A stretch of DNA of 64,000 nucleotides from Daucus carota subsp. sativus (lineage: Eukaryota > Streptophyta > Magnoliopsida > Apiales > Apiaceae): positions 61,184,949 through 61,248,948 of the forward strand of contig NC_030383.2 of the NCBI RefSeq assembly GCF_001625215.2, read 5' to 3'. A program made the translations under genes and the position numbers. The notes beneath the pieces are model-generated. The model ran no database searches. It had not been told where the DNA came from and saw only the letters and a program-made list of their open reading frames with translations. This document shows positions 11,844 to 21,603 of this stretch, piece after piece (the first letter of the stretch is position 1; every line of letters begins with the position of its first letter).

Positions 11844-12152
11844 ATGGATACCATAAGAGGCCTTGCATCAAACAACGCCGCAGTGATATTTACCAAGAGC
11901 TCATGTTTCATGTGCCATAGCGTTAAGGCACTCTTTTATGAACTTGGTGCAAGCCCTGCTATTCATGAACTTGATCAATATGCAAATGGGAGGGAGATGG
12001 AATATGCTCTTCGAAGGCTAGGTTGTAATCCTTCTGTCCCAGCAGTCTTCATAGGTGGGAAATATGTAGGCTCTTCTAAAGATATCATATCTCTACATGT
12101 AGATGGATCTCTAAAAGAAAAGCTCATCGAAGCCAGAGCTATCTGGTTGTAA
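11844..12152 (+). CDS. CC-type-like glutaredoxin, CFMC active site, copy 3
   Basis: Intronless. An upstream in-frame ATG at 11796 would add 16 residues, but the paralogues begin at the position equivalent to 11844 (ATAATGGATA), so I chose that start: 102 aa. Active site Cys21-Phe22-Met23-Cys24; cis-proline in SVPAVFIGG; C terminus AIWL. KYVGSSKDIISLH is close to the other copies. Same family and likely the same role. The upstream frame lies in the leader and its sequence is not conserved as protein in the other two copies. Confidence 0.92.
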   Translation: MDTIRGLASNNAAVIFTKSSCFMCHSVKALFYELGASPAIHELDQYANGREMEYALRRLGCNPSVPAVFIGGKYVGSSKDIISLHVDGSLKEKLIEARAIWL

Positions 12153-12399
12153 CCACCTAAAATCATAAATCATTTTGAAGATAATGAAGACTAACAAAGA
12201 TTATTGTTCCTTAATAGGAAAATAATAACTAGCACCTATACCATGTTTAAATAACATTGTCCTAAGGGCTTTTCTTTTTGTTAGCTCTGGCAAGAAGGTA
12301 TAGTTTATGAAATTGTCATCTTTACTGAAGTACATTACATTTGCTGAAGGCGTCTTCTGAAATTACTCATTCTTCTGTTTTTCAATTCTGTACTAATAA

Positions 12400-13080
12400 T
12401 ATCAACTCAAAGTTAGCGCTTCCTCCCCTCCCCCCTGTTTTTTTTAGATGTTACTCGATGTGAATGGTAGACAATGCTTTGGTGATTCCGCTTATAAGAA
12501 TATCCAGAACTGCCTTAATAAAAAAAATTGGCCACTGAATATGGTTCCACGTCCACTAATATGAATAAATCCTATGGTGGTGTATAATTGCGCAAGATGC
12601 TGGTTATTGATTCTTTAAATAGACAGTTTGGCGCACTTTTCTGCTTAGTAAATACACTAAGCTTTATGCAATGAAGGGAGTATCAATTATCTGTAGCAGC
12701 TGACTTTAGTAACTGATAATTTCTTATGTCAAGCCATTTGCATGTAATGACTGCTTTCACCTTGTACCTATGTCATCCTCTGATCTTCAGGCTCAGAGAA
12801 CAAACTGTAATTAATTTTACTTGAGAAATAATGGTTAAATTCTGAACTGGTTATGCGGTCTCATTTTCTAAGGTTTAGCACCCATGCAAGTATGGCTACT
12901 CCTTATATTTCATTGTTACTGCTAATACGATGATTGCCTCTGTCAACTGAGAAACTACAAGATTGCATAGATGAATAGCTTACTATTCCTCTAGTCTGAA
13001 AGAATGAGAGGAAGTTTTTATGATATATGACACAAATATATGCCCTTGCACAGCGTGCCATCATAAATCTAAAAGTTTGA
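12400..13080. other. Spacer between the CFMC and CCLS glutaredoxin groups
   Basis: No gene or clear repeat seen. It separates the end of the third A unit from the first B unit. Confidence 0.5.
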
Positions 13081-13527
13081 AATCTTAATATCTACAAATC
13101 ATAATGGTTTAAGTTAAGGTGTTGAGGTTAGTGTTGCAGATGTGCACACTGAAAAGATTCAAGATAAGAATAAACCAAAATTTATACCAAAGAATCAAAT
13201 AATGAGATGATTTTGGAATCTCTTGGGACTTGACCATCTTTATCGAATTTTTAACAACTTTTTACCCTTTTCTGCAGACTAAATTCCATAATATCTGAAA
13301 ATATTGAACTTATGGTCACTCAGTTGCACACGTATGTGTCGAACCCAACCATTGATGCCTTGCTCACTGTTTCCGGGGGCATGAGTATTTTCTCCAACTT
13401 GTTCATCACATAGTGGAACATAAAATAGTATCTTTCTTGAAAAGGAGCATGAGTATTTTTTTTAGCATCTAGCAAAGGTGGTTTCTTAAATATTCTTCTG
13501 CAAATGCTGTAGTTCATCTTAGGTTTT

Positions 13528-13535
13528 TATAAATA
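13528..13535 (+). promoter_or_regulatory. TATA box of CCLS glutaredoxin gene 1
   Basis: TATAAATA followed by GAGCAG, about 218 bases upstream of the ATG. The core TATAAATAGAG is identical in the three CCLS genes. Confidence 0.7.
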
Positions 13536-13745
13536 GAGCAGTATGAAGACTCCAAGTTCAAGCAATTTAAAGCTTCAAACTCGATTTCTCCCTTCATCAA
13601 ATACCTTCTCCAGCCCTTAGTTCCCTCCTGGCAAAAAGCCCTATTTAAAATCCTATAGTCTAAACAACATAAAGCAAAACTTTATTTGCTTAGAAAAATT
13701 GTTTTCTAATTTGTCATAGTATATACCAAGTAAAAAATTGTAGGG

Positions 13746-14066
13746 ATGGATAAGATATTGCTAGTGACCTCAGAAAATGGAGTGGTGATCTTTAGCAAGA
13801 CTACTTGTTGTTTAAGCTATGCTGTGAACATCCTCTTAAATGAACTTAGGGCAGACCCTGTGGTTTATGAGATCGATCAAGATCCCGAGGGTAGGGAGAT
13901 TGAGAAGGCTTTGTTAAGGATGGGGTGCAAGATTCCCACAGTGCCAGCAGTGTTTATAAATGGAAAGCTTGTAGGTTCTACCAATGAAGTCATGTCCCTC
14001 CACCTAAGCGGTTCTCTCACTCCTATGTTGAAGCCATATCAGTCTCAAGTATATCACAACTCGTAA
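13746..14066 (+). CDS. CC-type glutaredoxin, CCLS active site, copy 1
   Basis: Intronless 106-aa protein with Cys21-Cys22-Leu23-Ser24, a monothiol CC-type site. The cis-proline TVPAVFING lies at 65-72 (one residue later than in the other groups) and GSTNEVMSLH follows. The C terminus KPYQSQVYHNS lacks the ALWL-type ending of the other five genes but keeps the LTPML (LxxLL-like) segment. From memory it resembles Arabidopsis GRXS9/GRXS11, which also end in KP-Y/F tails. First of three copies (17038, 19377). Loss of the terminal motif suggests weaker or different work with TGA or co-repressor partners; this is inference. Confidence 0.92.
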   Translation: MDKILLVTSENGVVIFSKTTCCLSYAVNILLNELRADPVVYEIDQDPEGREIEKALLRMGCKIPTVPAVFINGKLVGSTNEVMSLHLSGSLTPMLKPYQSQVYHNS

Positions 14067-14236
14067 AATTTACTCTATCTAGATGGAGAATAAGCTTGGC
14101 TAGGCAATTCAGTAGTTGTCTTGTACCTTGTGTTTGCATGTTTTAATTTAGCAAGGAGTGTGTTTGCCTAGTGAAGAAATGTAAACAGAAGATTGTGTAG
14201 CTCATTTGATTTCCTTAATGAATTTGGATTTACGTA

Positions 14237-14262
14237 TGTTAAGTGATCAGTTCTCCTAAAAT
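14237..14262 (-). mobile_element. Fragment of a SMART LTR
   Basis: TGTTAAGTGATCAGTTCTCC and the next few bases match the right end of the SMART LTR seen at 7058; the rest of the element is absent. A short fossil remnant. Confidence 0.5.
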
Positions 14263-14752
14263 CAAATAAAAATGAGAAAAATACATTACTGACTATTTTC
14301 TCAGTAAAACAAACACATGTTGCTGTTTTAATACCTCATAAAGGTTGAATCAGCTCAAATGTTCGATAGCAGAATAGTTGAAAGCAAAACCAACGGACAG
14401 TGCTCGAGTGGTATCACACTCTCTCCCTCTGGAGACTGTACAGGAACATGTCTGTGTGACTAGGGTATCCGTGTAGGGGACCTCTATAGAAACTTAGCTC
14501 GCCTTGAATAAAAATGTACTCGTAACAGAAATATGCTCCCCTGTGCCACAGTACGACGTGCCAATGCATCTTTATTCTCCGATAAAGATGAGCTTATATA
14601 CCTTACCTCTGCATTTCTGTTTCCCTATTTACTGTCAGCTCTGATTTGCATAATCATTTTCATATTATGTTTAAGGCCTGGAATGGCATAATTTTGACAC
14701 AAAAGTCACACTCTGTGTTTGAGTTGTCGAACAATTTAGTGATGGTAATTAC

Positions 14753-15010
14753 TGTTAAGTGACCAATACTCCTCAAACCTCAAGGTGTAAGGAGGAAAAC
14801 TTAGTAGGATCATATTGTATTCTAACTTTCCCTCTTCACTCGAAAGGCCTCATATTTTTGTGGGTCGAGAGTGGACTACGGGTGCCATCTTTGGGGCATA
14901 ACTTTAACTTCATGTCCATGATTAAATATGATACCATGTCAAATGACAGTTCTTCTAAAACCTCAAGGTGTAAAAAGGAGAGCTTACCAGGATTTTATTG
15001 TATTCTAACG
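14753..15010 (-). mobile_element. SMART/TRIM-type miniature LTR element, second copy
   Basis: Direct repeats of about 75 bp (14753-14827 and 14937-15010) around a 109-bp interior that ends on the plus strand in GATACCA, the conserved part of the Met-tRNA primer site. The family is that of the copy at 7058. Flanks ATTAC (14748-14752) and GTTAC (15011-15015) look like a target duplication. The equivalent site in the paralogous unit B2 (about 18380) has no element, so the insertion is younger than the B triplication. No coding capacity; somewhat decayed. Confidence 0.75.
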
Positions 15011-15465
15011 GTTACAATGCAAGCAAGGAACAACAAAATGGTCCCTGCCATATTGTGAAGTGAATTTTGATGGAATATTTCTGTAAATTCAAAAAGATCT
15101 TGCTTGACAAGTTGACACAAGACGACGCTAATCACCAGATTCCAAAGTTACAAATGGAGACGTGCATATCAAAACAGTAGCAAATTCGGAAAGAAGGATT
15201 CACTTGGGGAACCATATGCAGGAACGACGAGTTGCTCAAACGTGAGATGAAGAAGATCATGTATGTGCGTGCAACCATACTAGTCATTTAAAACCATCAT
15301 AATTACGTGGAAAAAGTCAAAACGACTATTATTTTGGAACGGAGTGAGTAATAGTTACAGTTACAATTTCCACAGTGATAATTCCCACAGGTAGAACTAC
15401 TGCAGAATCTCATCTGACCCAGAAACGCAGGAAATTCACATGCTCGGGGTGCCATCAGGCAGCAT

Positions 15466-15986
15466 CAGGGTTGTTCATGAATCGAGTCGAATTTTGATCG
15501 GAACGGAATCGATCTTAATCTTTTCTTGACAAACCAAGCCGACTCGAGATTTTCTATCAAACATAATAAGTGGTCAAACATTTTATCAAACGCTAGCGAA
15601 CAAAGTCGAGCTCGTTCACAAACAACTTGTTAACTGTACCATTCAACCCGAAACAAAAGATATATACAAGTCCATTTACACCAACTATATTCAATATCGA
15701 CCCAAAATCAGCCTCAAACATTAACTTAAATCTATGAAAAAAAATCATGAATTGAATATTTGGACTATAATTTTTAACTTAAAGTGAAAATATATAAAAA
15801 TAAGATATATGCAACTTTTTTTCAAATAAGTCGGGCTCGAGCCGAATGATTTGAGTGCACATGCTAATAGCTCGGCTCGAGCTCATTTTCTTCGTGAACA
15901 CTTTTCTGTGTCTGTGTCTGAGTTCGAGTTTTAACCAAACCTAGACCGAGCTTATTTACGAACAGCTCCGTTCATGAACAGCCCTG
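15466..15986. mobile_element. Non-autonomous hAT transposon
   Basis: The ends are inverted repeats: CAGGGTTGTTCATGAA at the left, and the reverse complement of the right end is CAGGGCTGTTCATGAA. An 8-bp target duplication GGCAGCAT / GGCAACAT (15458-15465, 15987-15994) fits hAT. The 521-bp interior has GAGCTCG-rich subterminal motifs and no transposase. Confidence 0.8.
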
Positions 15987-16637
15987 GGCAACATATAATT
16001 ATAATTGTTCACAATCTTATAATATCAAGATGGTTTTAGGTGTTATTAATGTTCAATTGTTGACGTTTAAATTTCAAATGGGCAATTTCAAAAGATTCAT
16101 GATACTAATAAACCACTCTTTTACTAAACTATCAAATAACAAGATGGCATTCAGCATCTCTGAGGACTTGACCATCTTAATCGAATTTTTTGACATCTTT
16201 TACACTTTCTTGGAGATTATTAGATTCCCTGAGATCTGCATATATTGAACTCGCGGTCTGCGTTGCACAAGTATCTGTCAAACGCAACCATTGATGCCTT
16301 TATCATTTTTAGGGGATGCACTAGAAGAAAAGTTCTGAATAGACCTTGGTTTTGTTTGGCATTGTTATTGCATACAGTAATAAGCTAATAGCGTTTTTTT
16401 GCTGTTTCACCTGTTTTTCTGCGAAAGGCTGCTTTTCCGAACAGTGCTTTTAGAAAAAGCTGTTTTCCCTCCGGAGCTGTCATAGATTTCACTATCAACT
16501 CTCACCAAAAATATTAATTTTTTTATATTATAACTCAAAATATGCATATATATATAAAAAATTTGCCAAACAATCAACTGATTTCAACAACACTTTTTTA
16601 CCGGCACTTTTTCTAACAACCAGCAGCAGACCCCTTC

Positions 16638-16672
16638 TATTAGACATTCGAAACTGTCTCATGCAGGCTAGT
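16638..16672. repeat. Short repeat shared with a DCL2 intron
   Basis: TATTAGACATTCGAAACTGT and the following CTCATGCA..CTAGTTCTA recur at about 23761-23799 in a DCL2 intron. It probably marks the edge of a small dispersed element; the family is unknown. Confidence 0.5.
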
Positions 16673-16819
16673 TCTAGTACGCGAGACCAGCAACTTGTTC
16701 ATCAATCTGTGGAACATAGTATCAATCTTGAAAGTAACTTTAGTAGTTTTGGCATCTAAGGAAAGCACAGTGGCTTTTCAATGTTCTTTTCTGAGTGCAC
16801 TAGTCCACCTTAAGCTGTC

Positions 16820-16827
16820 TATAAATA
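16820..16827 (+). promoter_or_regulatory. TATA box of CCLS glutaredoxin gene 2
   Basis: TATAAATA with the following GAGTAGCATGAGAACTC matching the B1 promoter; 218 bases upstream of the chosen ATG. Confidence 0.7.
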
Positions 16828-17037
16828 GAGTAGCATGAGAACTCGAAGTTCAGACAACTTAGAGCTTCAACTCGATCTCCCCCTTGGTGAGATACTTTCT
16901 CATTCCCCTGAATATTGCCTAGCAAAAAAAATTGATAGTCAAAACAAAAAATCTTAATAGTTAATACTATATTTCTTTAAAAGTTGTGTTTTGTTTGTGG
17001 TAGTAGATACCAAGTCAAGGACTCAAGAACCGTAGAG

Positions 17038-17358
17038 ATGGACAAGATATTGCGAGTCGCCTCAGAGAATGGAGTGGTGATCTTTAGCAAGACTACATGT
17101 TGTTTAAGCTATGCTGTCAATGTTCTTTTTCATGAACTTAGGGTAGACCCTGTGGTTTATGAAATTGATCAAGATCCCGAGGGTAGGGAAATGGAGAAGG
17201 CTCTATTGAGGATGCGATGCAATAGTCCAGCGGTGCCAGCAGTGTTTATAAGTGGAAAGCTTGTAGGTTCCACCAACGAAGTCATGTCCCTCCACCTAAG
17301 TGGCTCTCTCATTCCTCTGTTGAAGCCATATCAGTCACAAGTCTACCACAGCTCTTAA
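17038..17358 (+). CDS. CC-type glutaredoxin, CCLS active site, copy 2
   Basis: Intronless. An in-frame ATG at 16984 would add 18 residues, but the copies at 13746 and 19377 start at the equivalent of 17038 (AGAGATGGACAAG), so that start is chosen: 106 aa. Active site Cys21-Cys22-Leu23-Ser24, cis-proline AVPAVFISG, GSTNEVMSLH, LIPLL, tail KPYQSQVYHSS without the ALWL-type end. Very close to copy 1, with changes such as RMRCNSPAV near the cis-proline. Same inferred role. Confidence 0.92.
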   Translation: MDKILRVASENGVVIFSKTTCCLSYAVNVLFHELRVDPVVYEIDQDPEGREMEKALLRMRCNSPAVPAVFISGKLVGSTNEVMSLHLSGSLIPLLKPYQSQVYHSS

Positions 17359-19209
17359 ACTCTGTTTAGATCAAAAATAAGCTTTGCTCGGCACTTATAA
17401 GAGCTCACTATTAAGAAGTTGCCTTTGTACCTTGTGTCTGCATGTGTTAATTATGCGAGTAGCGTATTTGCCTAGTGAAGAAACAGAAACAGGAGATTGT
17501 ATTGTTTCTTATTTTATTCCATGTCAAAATATTGTGTAGTCCATTTGAATTCCTTAATCAATTAAGCTTTATATACAAGTTCCGCTTTTTGAGATTTCTT
17601 TAATACTTCCAATGCTGTAAGTAAGGATGCTATCATGCAATGGCCATCTGGTGAAAGACTGTTAACTGAAATATCTGTTCATAAATAGGTTCTCTTAATA
17701 ATCTTATAATCTCCTGTTCCAAATCATCCCTGACAGACTGAAAGATATTGGTAAGATCGCGTGTTAATTGCAGAAATGCAGTTTAATAAAGAACAGAAAA
17801 TAGGTTCTGTATGTTACCCTCAACAGTAGCCTCTCTGGTGAAGATCTTTTCAGTAAATCTTGTATAGCCAATAAGGTCTCGAGTTCAATCTCAGTAAAAC
17901 TTGTTGTGTGAGTTCTTAAATATCTGCAATAGACTGTTTATAAAAATAAAATAAAAAGTTGTATGAAGTTATATTACTCCCAATGGTTGCTGCTGCAACA
18001 TTCATTAGCATAAGAATTAGAAACAAAACTAAAAATTAGTGCAAGAGTGGTATCAGTATCACGCTCTCTAAGCGACTGGGATATTTGTGCGTAGCTAGGG
18101 CAGGAGACTTATTTTTCACAAAAATATGCTCCATTTCTCCATAGTAGCAGGAGCCAGTGCACCTTATTCTGAGATAAAGACGAATACTTATACCTTACTT
18201 TAGTCTTTCAGTTTCACCATATACTTTTTTTTTCCATTTTCGATGTCTAATTAAATTAACTCTTGCCTGCAAAATCTTGTTATGATCAGTAGTTATATTA
18301 CAGGTTTAGTTTTAATGATTCTCTTGAAACCTTGGATAGTAAAATTAAGTCACTAATGCCTATTTGTCAGGCAGACTAGTGATGGTAGTTATAATTAAGC
18401 AAGGAACAAAAAATGGTCCCTGCTGTTTTCTGATGTGAATCATGAGAGAATAATTTTTTGTAGCTTGAAAAGATTGCACATGACAAGTTGACACCAGACG
18501 AGTGAAATCGCCAGATTCCACAGTCACAAATGAAGGCATTCATCTGAGTTCAGTGGCGGATCAAGAATAATATACAACGACGTAGTTAGAAACAGACTAG
18601 TTTCTCACACATCGTGCAGCCTTGGGAATCTTGGTAAGCCACTAAAAGTCATTTCCTTCAGTTCTCTTTGTAGTCTTAATCACATTCCTCAGCATAGCCA
18701 TAGGAAGTCTAAATAATTGTAACAGTGTTGATGTTTAAGTGTTGAAAGATTCATGCTTATAAACCAAAATTAATATGAAAGAATCAAATTACAAGGTAAA
18801 TTGTAAGAATCTCATAGGATTGGATCATTTTATCGAATTTTTGACTATGTAACCACTTTCTTGAAAATGTTCAAATTCCATGAGATCTGCATTTGAATTC
18901 GCGGTCATTAGGTTGCACACGCCTGTGTCGAGCCCAACCACAGATGTCTTCCATCATCCTTGTTTTCAGGAACGCACAGGGAGAAAAGTAAGGAACATAA
19001 GATGTTTCCAATTGGTTCATATAGACTAGTCCAAGTACGCCAGAGATACCCGAGAGCAGCATAAATGTATTCTTCCAACTTGTTCATCACTCTGTCAAAC
19101 ATTAATAATAGCATATTGAACAGTAAATTTAGTAGTCTTCAGCATCTCAGAAAAGCACACTGCCTTTTGAATGCCCTTTTCTGAATGCATTAGTCTCCCT
19201 TAGGCCGTT

Positions 19210-19217
19210 TATAAATA
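19210..19217 (+). promoter_or_regulatory. TATA box of CCLS glutaredoxin gene 3
   Basis: TATAAATA then GAGCAGCTAGAATTCGAAG, aligned with the other two B promoters; about 167 bases upstream of the ATG. Confidence 0.7.
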
Positions 19218-19376
19218 GAGCAGCTAGAATTCGAAGTTTAAGCAACTCAAGGCCTTAAACTCAATTTCCCCTTTATCTGACAGATACCATCTCCTTCCCC
19301 TCAGATACCTATACCCTTTCAACCGAATAGTAGTATTCGGTTGAACATAGTATAGACAAGGCCAAAAATCATAAAA

Positions 19377-19679
19377 ATGGAAAAGATATCGCGATTGACA
19401 TCAGAGAACGGTGTGGTGATCTTCAGCAAGACTACATGTTGCTTAAGCTATGCTGTGAACAGGCTGTTTCATGAACTCAGGGTGAACCCTGTGGTTCATG
19501 AAATCGATCAGGATCCCGAGGGCAGGGAACTAGAGAAGGCCCTGTTAAGGATGGGATGCAAAAGCCCCGCGGTGCCAGCAGTGTTCATTAAAGGAAAGCT
19601 AGTAGGCTCAACCAATGAAGTCATGTCCCTCCACCTGAGTGGCTCTCTCACTCCCTTGCTGAAGCCATATCAGTACTAA
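19377..19679 (+). CDS. CC-type glutaredoxin, CCLS active site, copy 3
   Basis: Intronless 100-aa protein starting MEKISRL, aligned with MDKIL of copies 1 and 2. Active site Cys21-Cys22-Leu23-Ser24; cis-proline AVPAVFIKG; GSTNEVMSLH; LTPLL. It ends KPYQY, six residues earlier than copies 1 and 2, so the SQVYHNS/SQVYHSS tail is absent. Otherwise close to its paralogues. The short tail is probably tolerated because the glutaredoxin fold is complete. Confidence 0.92.
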   Translation: MEKISRLTSENGVVIFSKTTCCLSYAVNRLFHELRVNPVVHEIDQDPEGRELEKALLRMGCKSPAVPAVFIKGKLVGSTNEVMSLHLSGSLTPLLKPYQY

Positions 19680-19920
19680 AAGTATGTCGCGGCTCCTACG
19701 CTGTACTCTGGTCTCTATTCTAGATCGAAAATAAGCTTGGCTCTGCAGTTCTTTGAGCTGATTATTAAGTAGTTGCATTACCTGGTATCTACATGTATTA
19801 ATTAAGCAAGCAGTGTGCTTGCCTGGTGTAGTATATTCGATTTCCTTAATGAACTTGGCTTATTCACGATGTTACATTGTGCTAGACTTCAATCCATATT
19901 TTCTGGTATAAAGGCCCATA

Positions 19921-20281
19921 TATTACAATTTCCACAAGTAATGTCCAAAATACGAGAGCCGGGGAAAAAAGCCTGAAATATCACTTATTAATGTCGGATA
20001 ATCGAGCATTTTGATTTTTGGAAGAAAACGGTACCTCGTGTAGCGTTTACGTTTAAAAAACCATACAAAACATAACACCATTTGTTTTAGTGTGAAACGC
20101 TACATGAAATAGTGTTTAGGGTTTCAAAACACTTAAACAACTGGCGTTAGGAATCAAGAAATGGATGAACGACGCACGATCTAGCATTTTGAATTGCAAA
20201 GTGATATTAAGGGTCATCTTCCCAGTAATGATATGCGGCGCCTTTTCCTTGAAAAAAAGTGATAGATTGGGCTAACACCCG
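19921..20281 (+). repeat. Dispersed repeat, copy 2
   Basis: Begins near TACAATTTCCACAAGTAATG and TCCAAAATAC, runs through CGATCTAGCATTTTGAATTG and ends around GTGATAGATTGGGCTAACAC. It matches copy 3 along its length and copy 1 in inverted orientation. Interior modules AACGCTACATGAAATAGTG differ in number between copies. No coding frame. Confidence 0.6.
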
Positions 20282-20524
20282 ATTCTTTGTGATGAGTGAA
20301 TTTCATTGACACTGTCATTAAGCTTGTTCTTGTCATCTGATTATTGACTGTTAAATGACAAATCTGGCGACGACATTGTAAGTACTAGTCATCGCTGAAC
20401 TGCTAATCATCGCGTTTTCATCACATAAATGTAATTTTATTGGCACGTAAACATTGCTCTTATTTCTGAAATTTATAAGTTTGTTACATATGATCTGCTG
20501 TCTAAATCTGAGAAAAAACCTCAT

Positions 20525-20770
20525 GTACTACAATTTTCACAAGTAAGGTCCAAAATATCAGATTTGGAGGAAATGCCAGAAATATCATTTACAGCCGGAA
20601 AATCCAGCGTTACTTCAAAATACTAGACGATCTAGCGTTAAGAAGTGAAAGATAGATAAACGTTGTATGATCTAGCGTTTTGAATCGTAAAATGATATTT
20701 GGGTCCATCTTTTCCGATAGTGATATTTGGGATCTTATCCGAATAAAGTGATAGACTGAGTCAATAACCC
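20525..20770 (+). repeat. Dispersed repeat, copy 3
   Basis: Short version of the same repeat: CAATTTTCACAAGTAAGGTC at the left, TGATCTAGCGTTTTGAATCG in the middle, CCATCTTTTCCGATAGTGAT then AAAGTGATAGACTGAGTCAA at the right. Same orientation as copy 2 and only about 240 bp downstream of it. Confidence 0.6.
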
Positions 20771-21388
20771 GTAAATCCTCCTCCTAACATTTGAGGAGCA
20801 GGTTCGAGTGCAGCTTTATTCCATTGAAAAAGATGAGTATTAAATACCTTACTTTTGTCTTTCCGTTTCTCTATATACTCTTTTTACTTTTCCATCTCTT
20901 ATGTCTGCAAATCACACTGGATTTGATTTGTATAATTTTTGTTTGATTGTTAGTTTAATTCCAGGTTTAGTTATCAGATTCTGTTAAAAGCCTCAGATAA
21001 TGAACTAAACGAAGTTCTAGTGACACAAGGAACAAAATGGTCCCTGCCATACTCATGGAAGAATATTTATGATTTCGAAAAGATCTCAGTTGACAAAAGA
21101 CGATTGCAATCACTGGATTCGAATGTTATAAATGGAGACATGCATCTGAATCTTCATTCTCCTTTCTCTATGGAACAAGATTCACATGTGTGTGGACTGG
21201 GGAGTTAGCAATCGGGTTGCAAATGAGTCGAACTTGAACACAATTTTAACTTTCTGCAAATGAGGCGAACTTGGGCCAGATAATTCGACTCAATAAACAG
21301 GCTAATAAACAAGCACAATTAGTAGGCTCGTGATCATAATTAAAGAACAAAAACGATAGTAACCAAGATTATGGTTCCTTTGAATAGG

Positions 21389-21545
21389 GAAAATGCTCCC
21401 AAGTACGTACTTAGGTAACTTGCCTAAGTACGCAGTACAAATTAATGACAATTTTGTAATTATTTGATCTAATTTCTAAATTTAATAAATCTCCCCTGTA
21501 TATACCTTGTACGCACCTAACTTAGGTGAGTACGTACTTTTCTAA
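21389..21545. mobile_element. Small MITE downstream of DCL2
   Basis: About 157 bp with imperfect inverted ends containing AAGTACGTAC..CTAAGTACG at the left and the mirror image GTACGCACCTAA..GTACGTACTT at the right. AT-rich interior with no coding potential. Family not assigned. Confidence 0.6.
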
Positions 21546-21603
21546 ATATCTAATGTCTATTTTACAACAATTACCATCCTAAAACTAATGTATAAAGGCT
21601 TTG

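Larger units (their letters stand above)
10540..12400 (+). repeat. Tandem GRX unit A3
   Basis: Third copy of the block. Landmarks: AGCTGCAAAAACTTTGG (10725-10741), AACCTCGTTCAGAAGAGAG (10776-10794), TGGAACATGCAAGAAGTAAT (10945-10964), promoter with CACCACACACAGGCTCC, CFMC gene, and 3' TCCTAAGGGCTTTTC (12260-12274). It is shorter than the first two. Edges are approximate. Confidence 0.7.
13080..15200 (+). repeat. Tandem GRX unit B1
   Basis: First of three blocks carrying CCLS glutaredoxins. Shared landmarks: ACTTGACCATCTTTATCGAA (13228-13247), TTGCACACGTATGTGTCGAA (13323-13342), a TATAAATAGAG core, a leader with AGCTTCAAACTCGATTTC (13571-13588), the gene, and a distal 3' block AAGCAAGGAACAACAAAATG (15023-15042) followed by CAAGTTGACAC. 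It carries a SMART insertion at 14753-15010. Edges are approximate. Confidence 0.75.
16020..18560 (+). repeat. Tandem GRX unit B2
   Basis: Second CCLS block. Landmarks: ACTTGACCATCTTAATCGAA (16167-16186), GTTGCACAAGTATCTGTC (16262-16279), TATAAATAGAGTAGCATGAG, leader AGAGCTTCAACTCGATCTCC (16860-16879), the gene, and TAAGCAAGGAACAAAAAATG (18396-18415) then CAAGTTGACACCAGACGAG. It provides the empty site for the SMART insertion in B1. Edges are approximate. Confidence 0.75.
18720..21200 (+). repeat. Tandem GRX unit B3
   Basis: Third CCLS block. Landmarks: GGATCATTTTATCGAATTTT (18823-18842), GGTTGCACACGCCTGTGTCG (18911-18930), TATAAATAGAGCAGC, leader AGGCCTTAAACTCAATTTCC (19250-19269), the gene, then CACAAGGAACAAAATGGTCC (21023-21042) and AGTTGACAAAAGACGA. 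Two copies of the dispersed repeat (19921 and 20525) sit between gene and 3' landmark. Edges are approximate. Confidence 0.7.

Noticed and set aside
14759-15058. 99-aa plus-strand open frame
   Set aside because: It runs through the SMART element and its flank; the repeated Thr-Ser-Arg-Cys-Lys segment is the LTR read twice, not a protein repeat.
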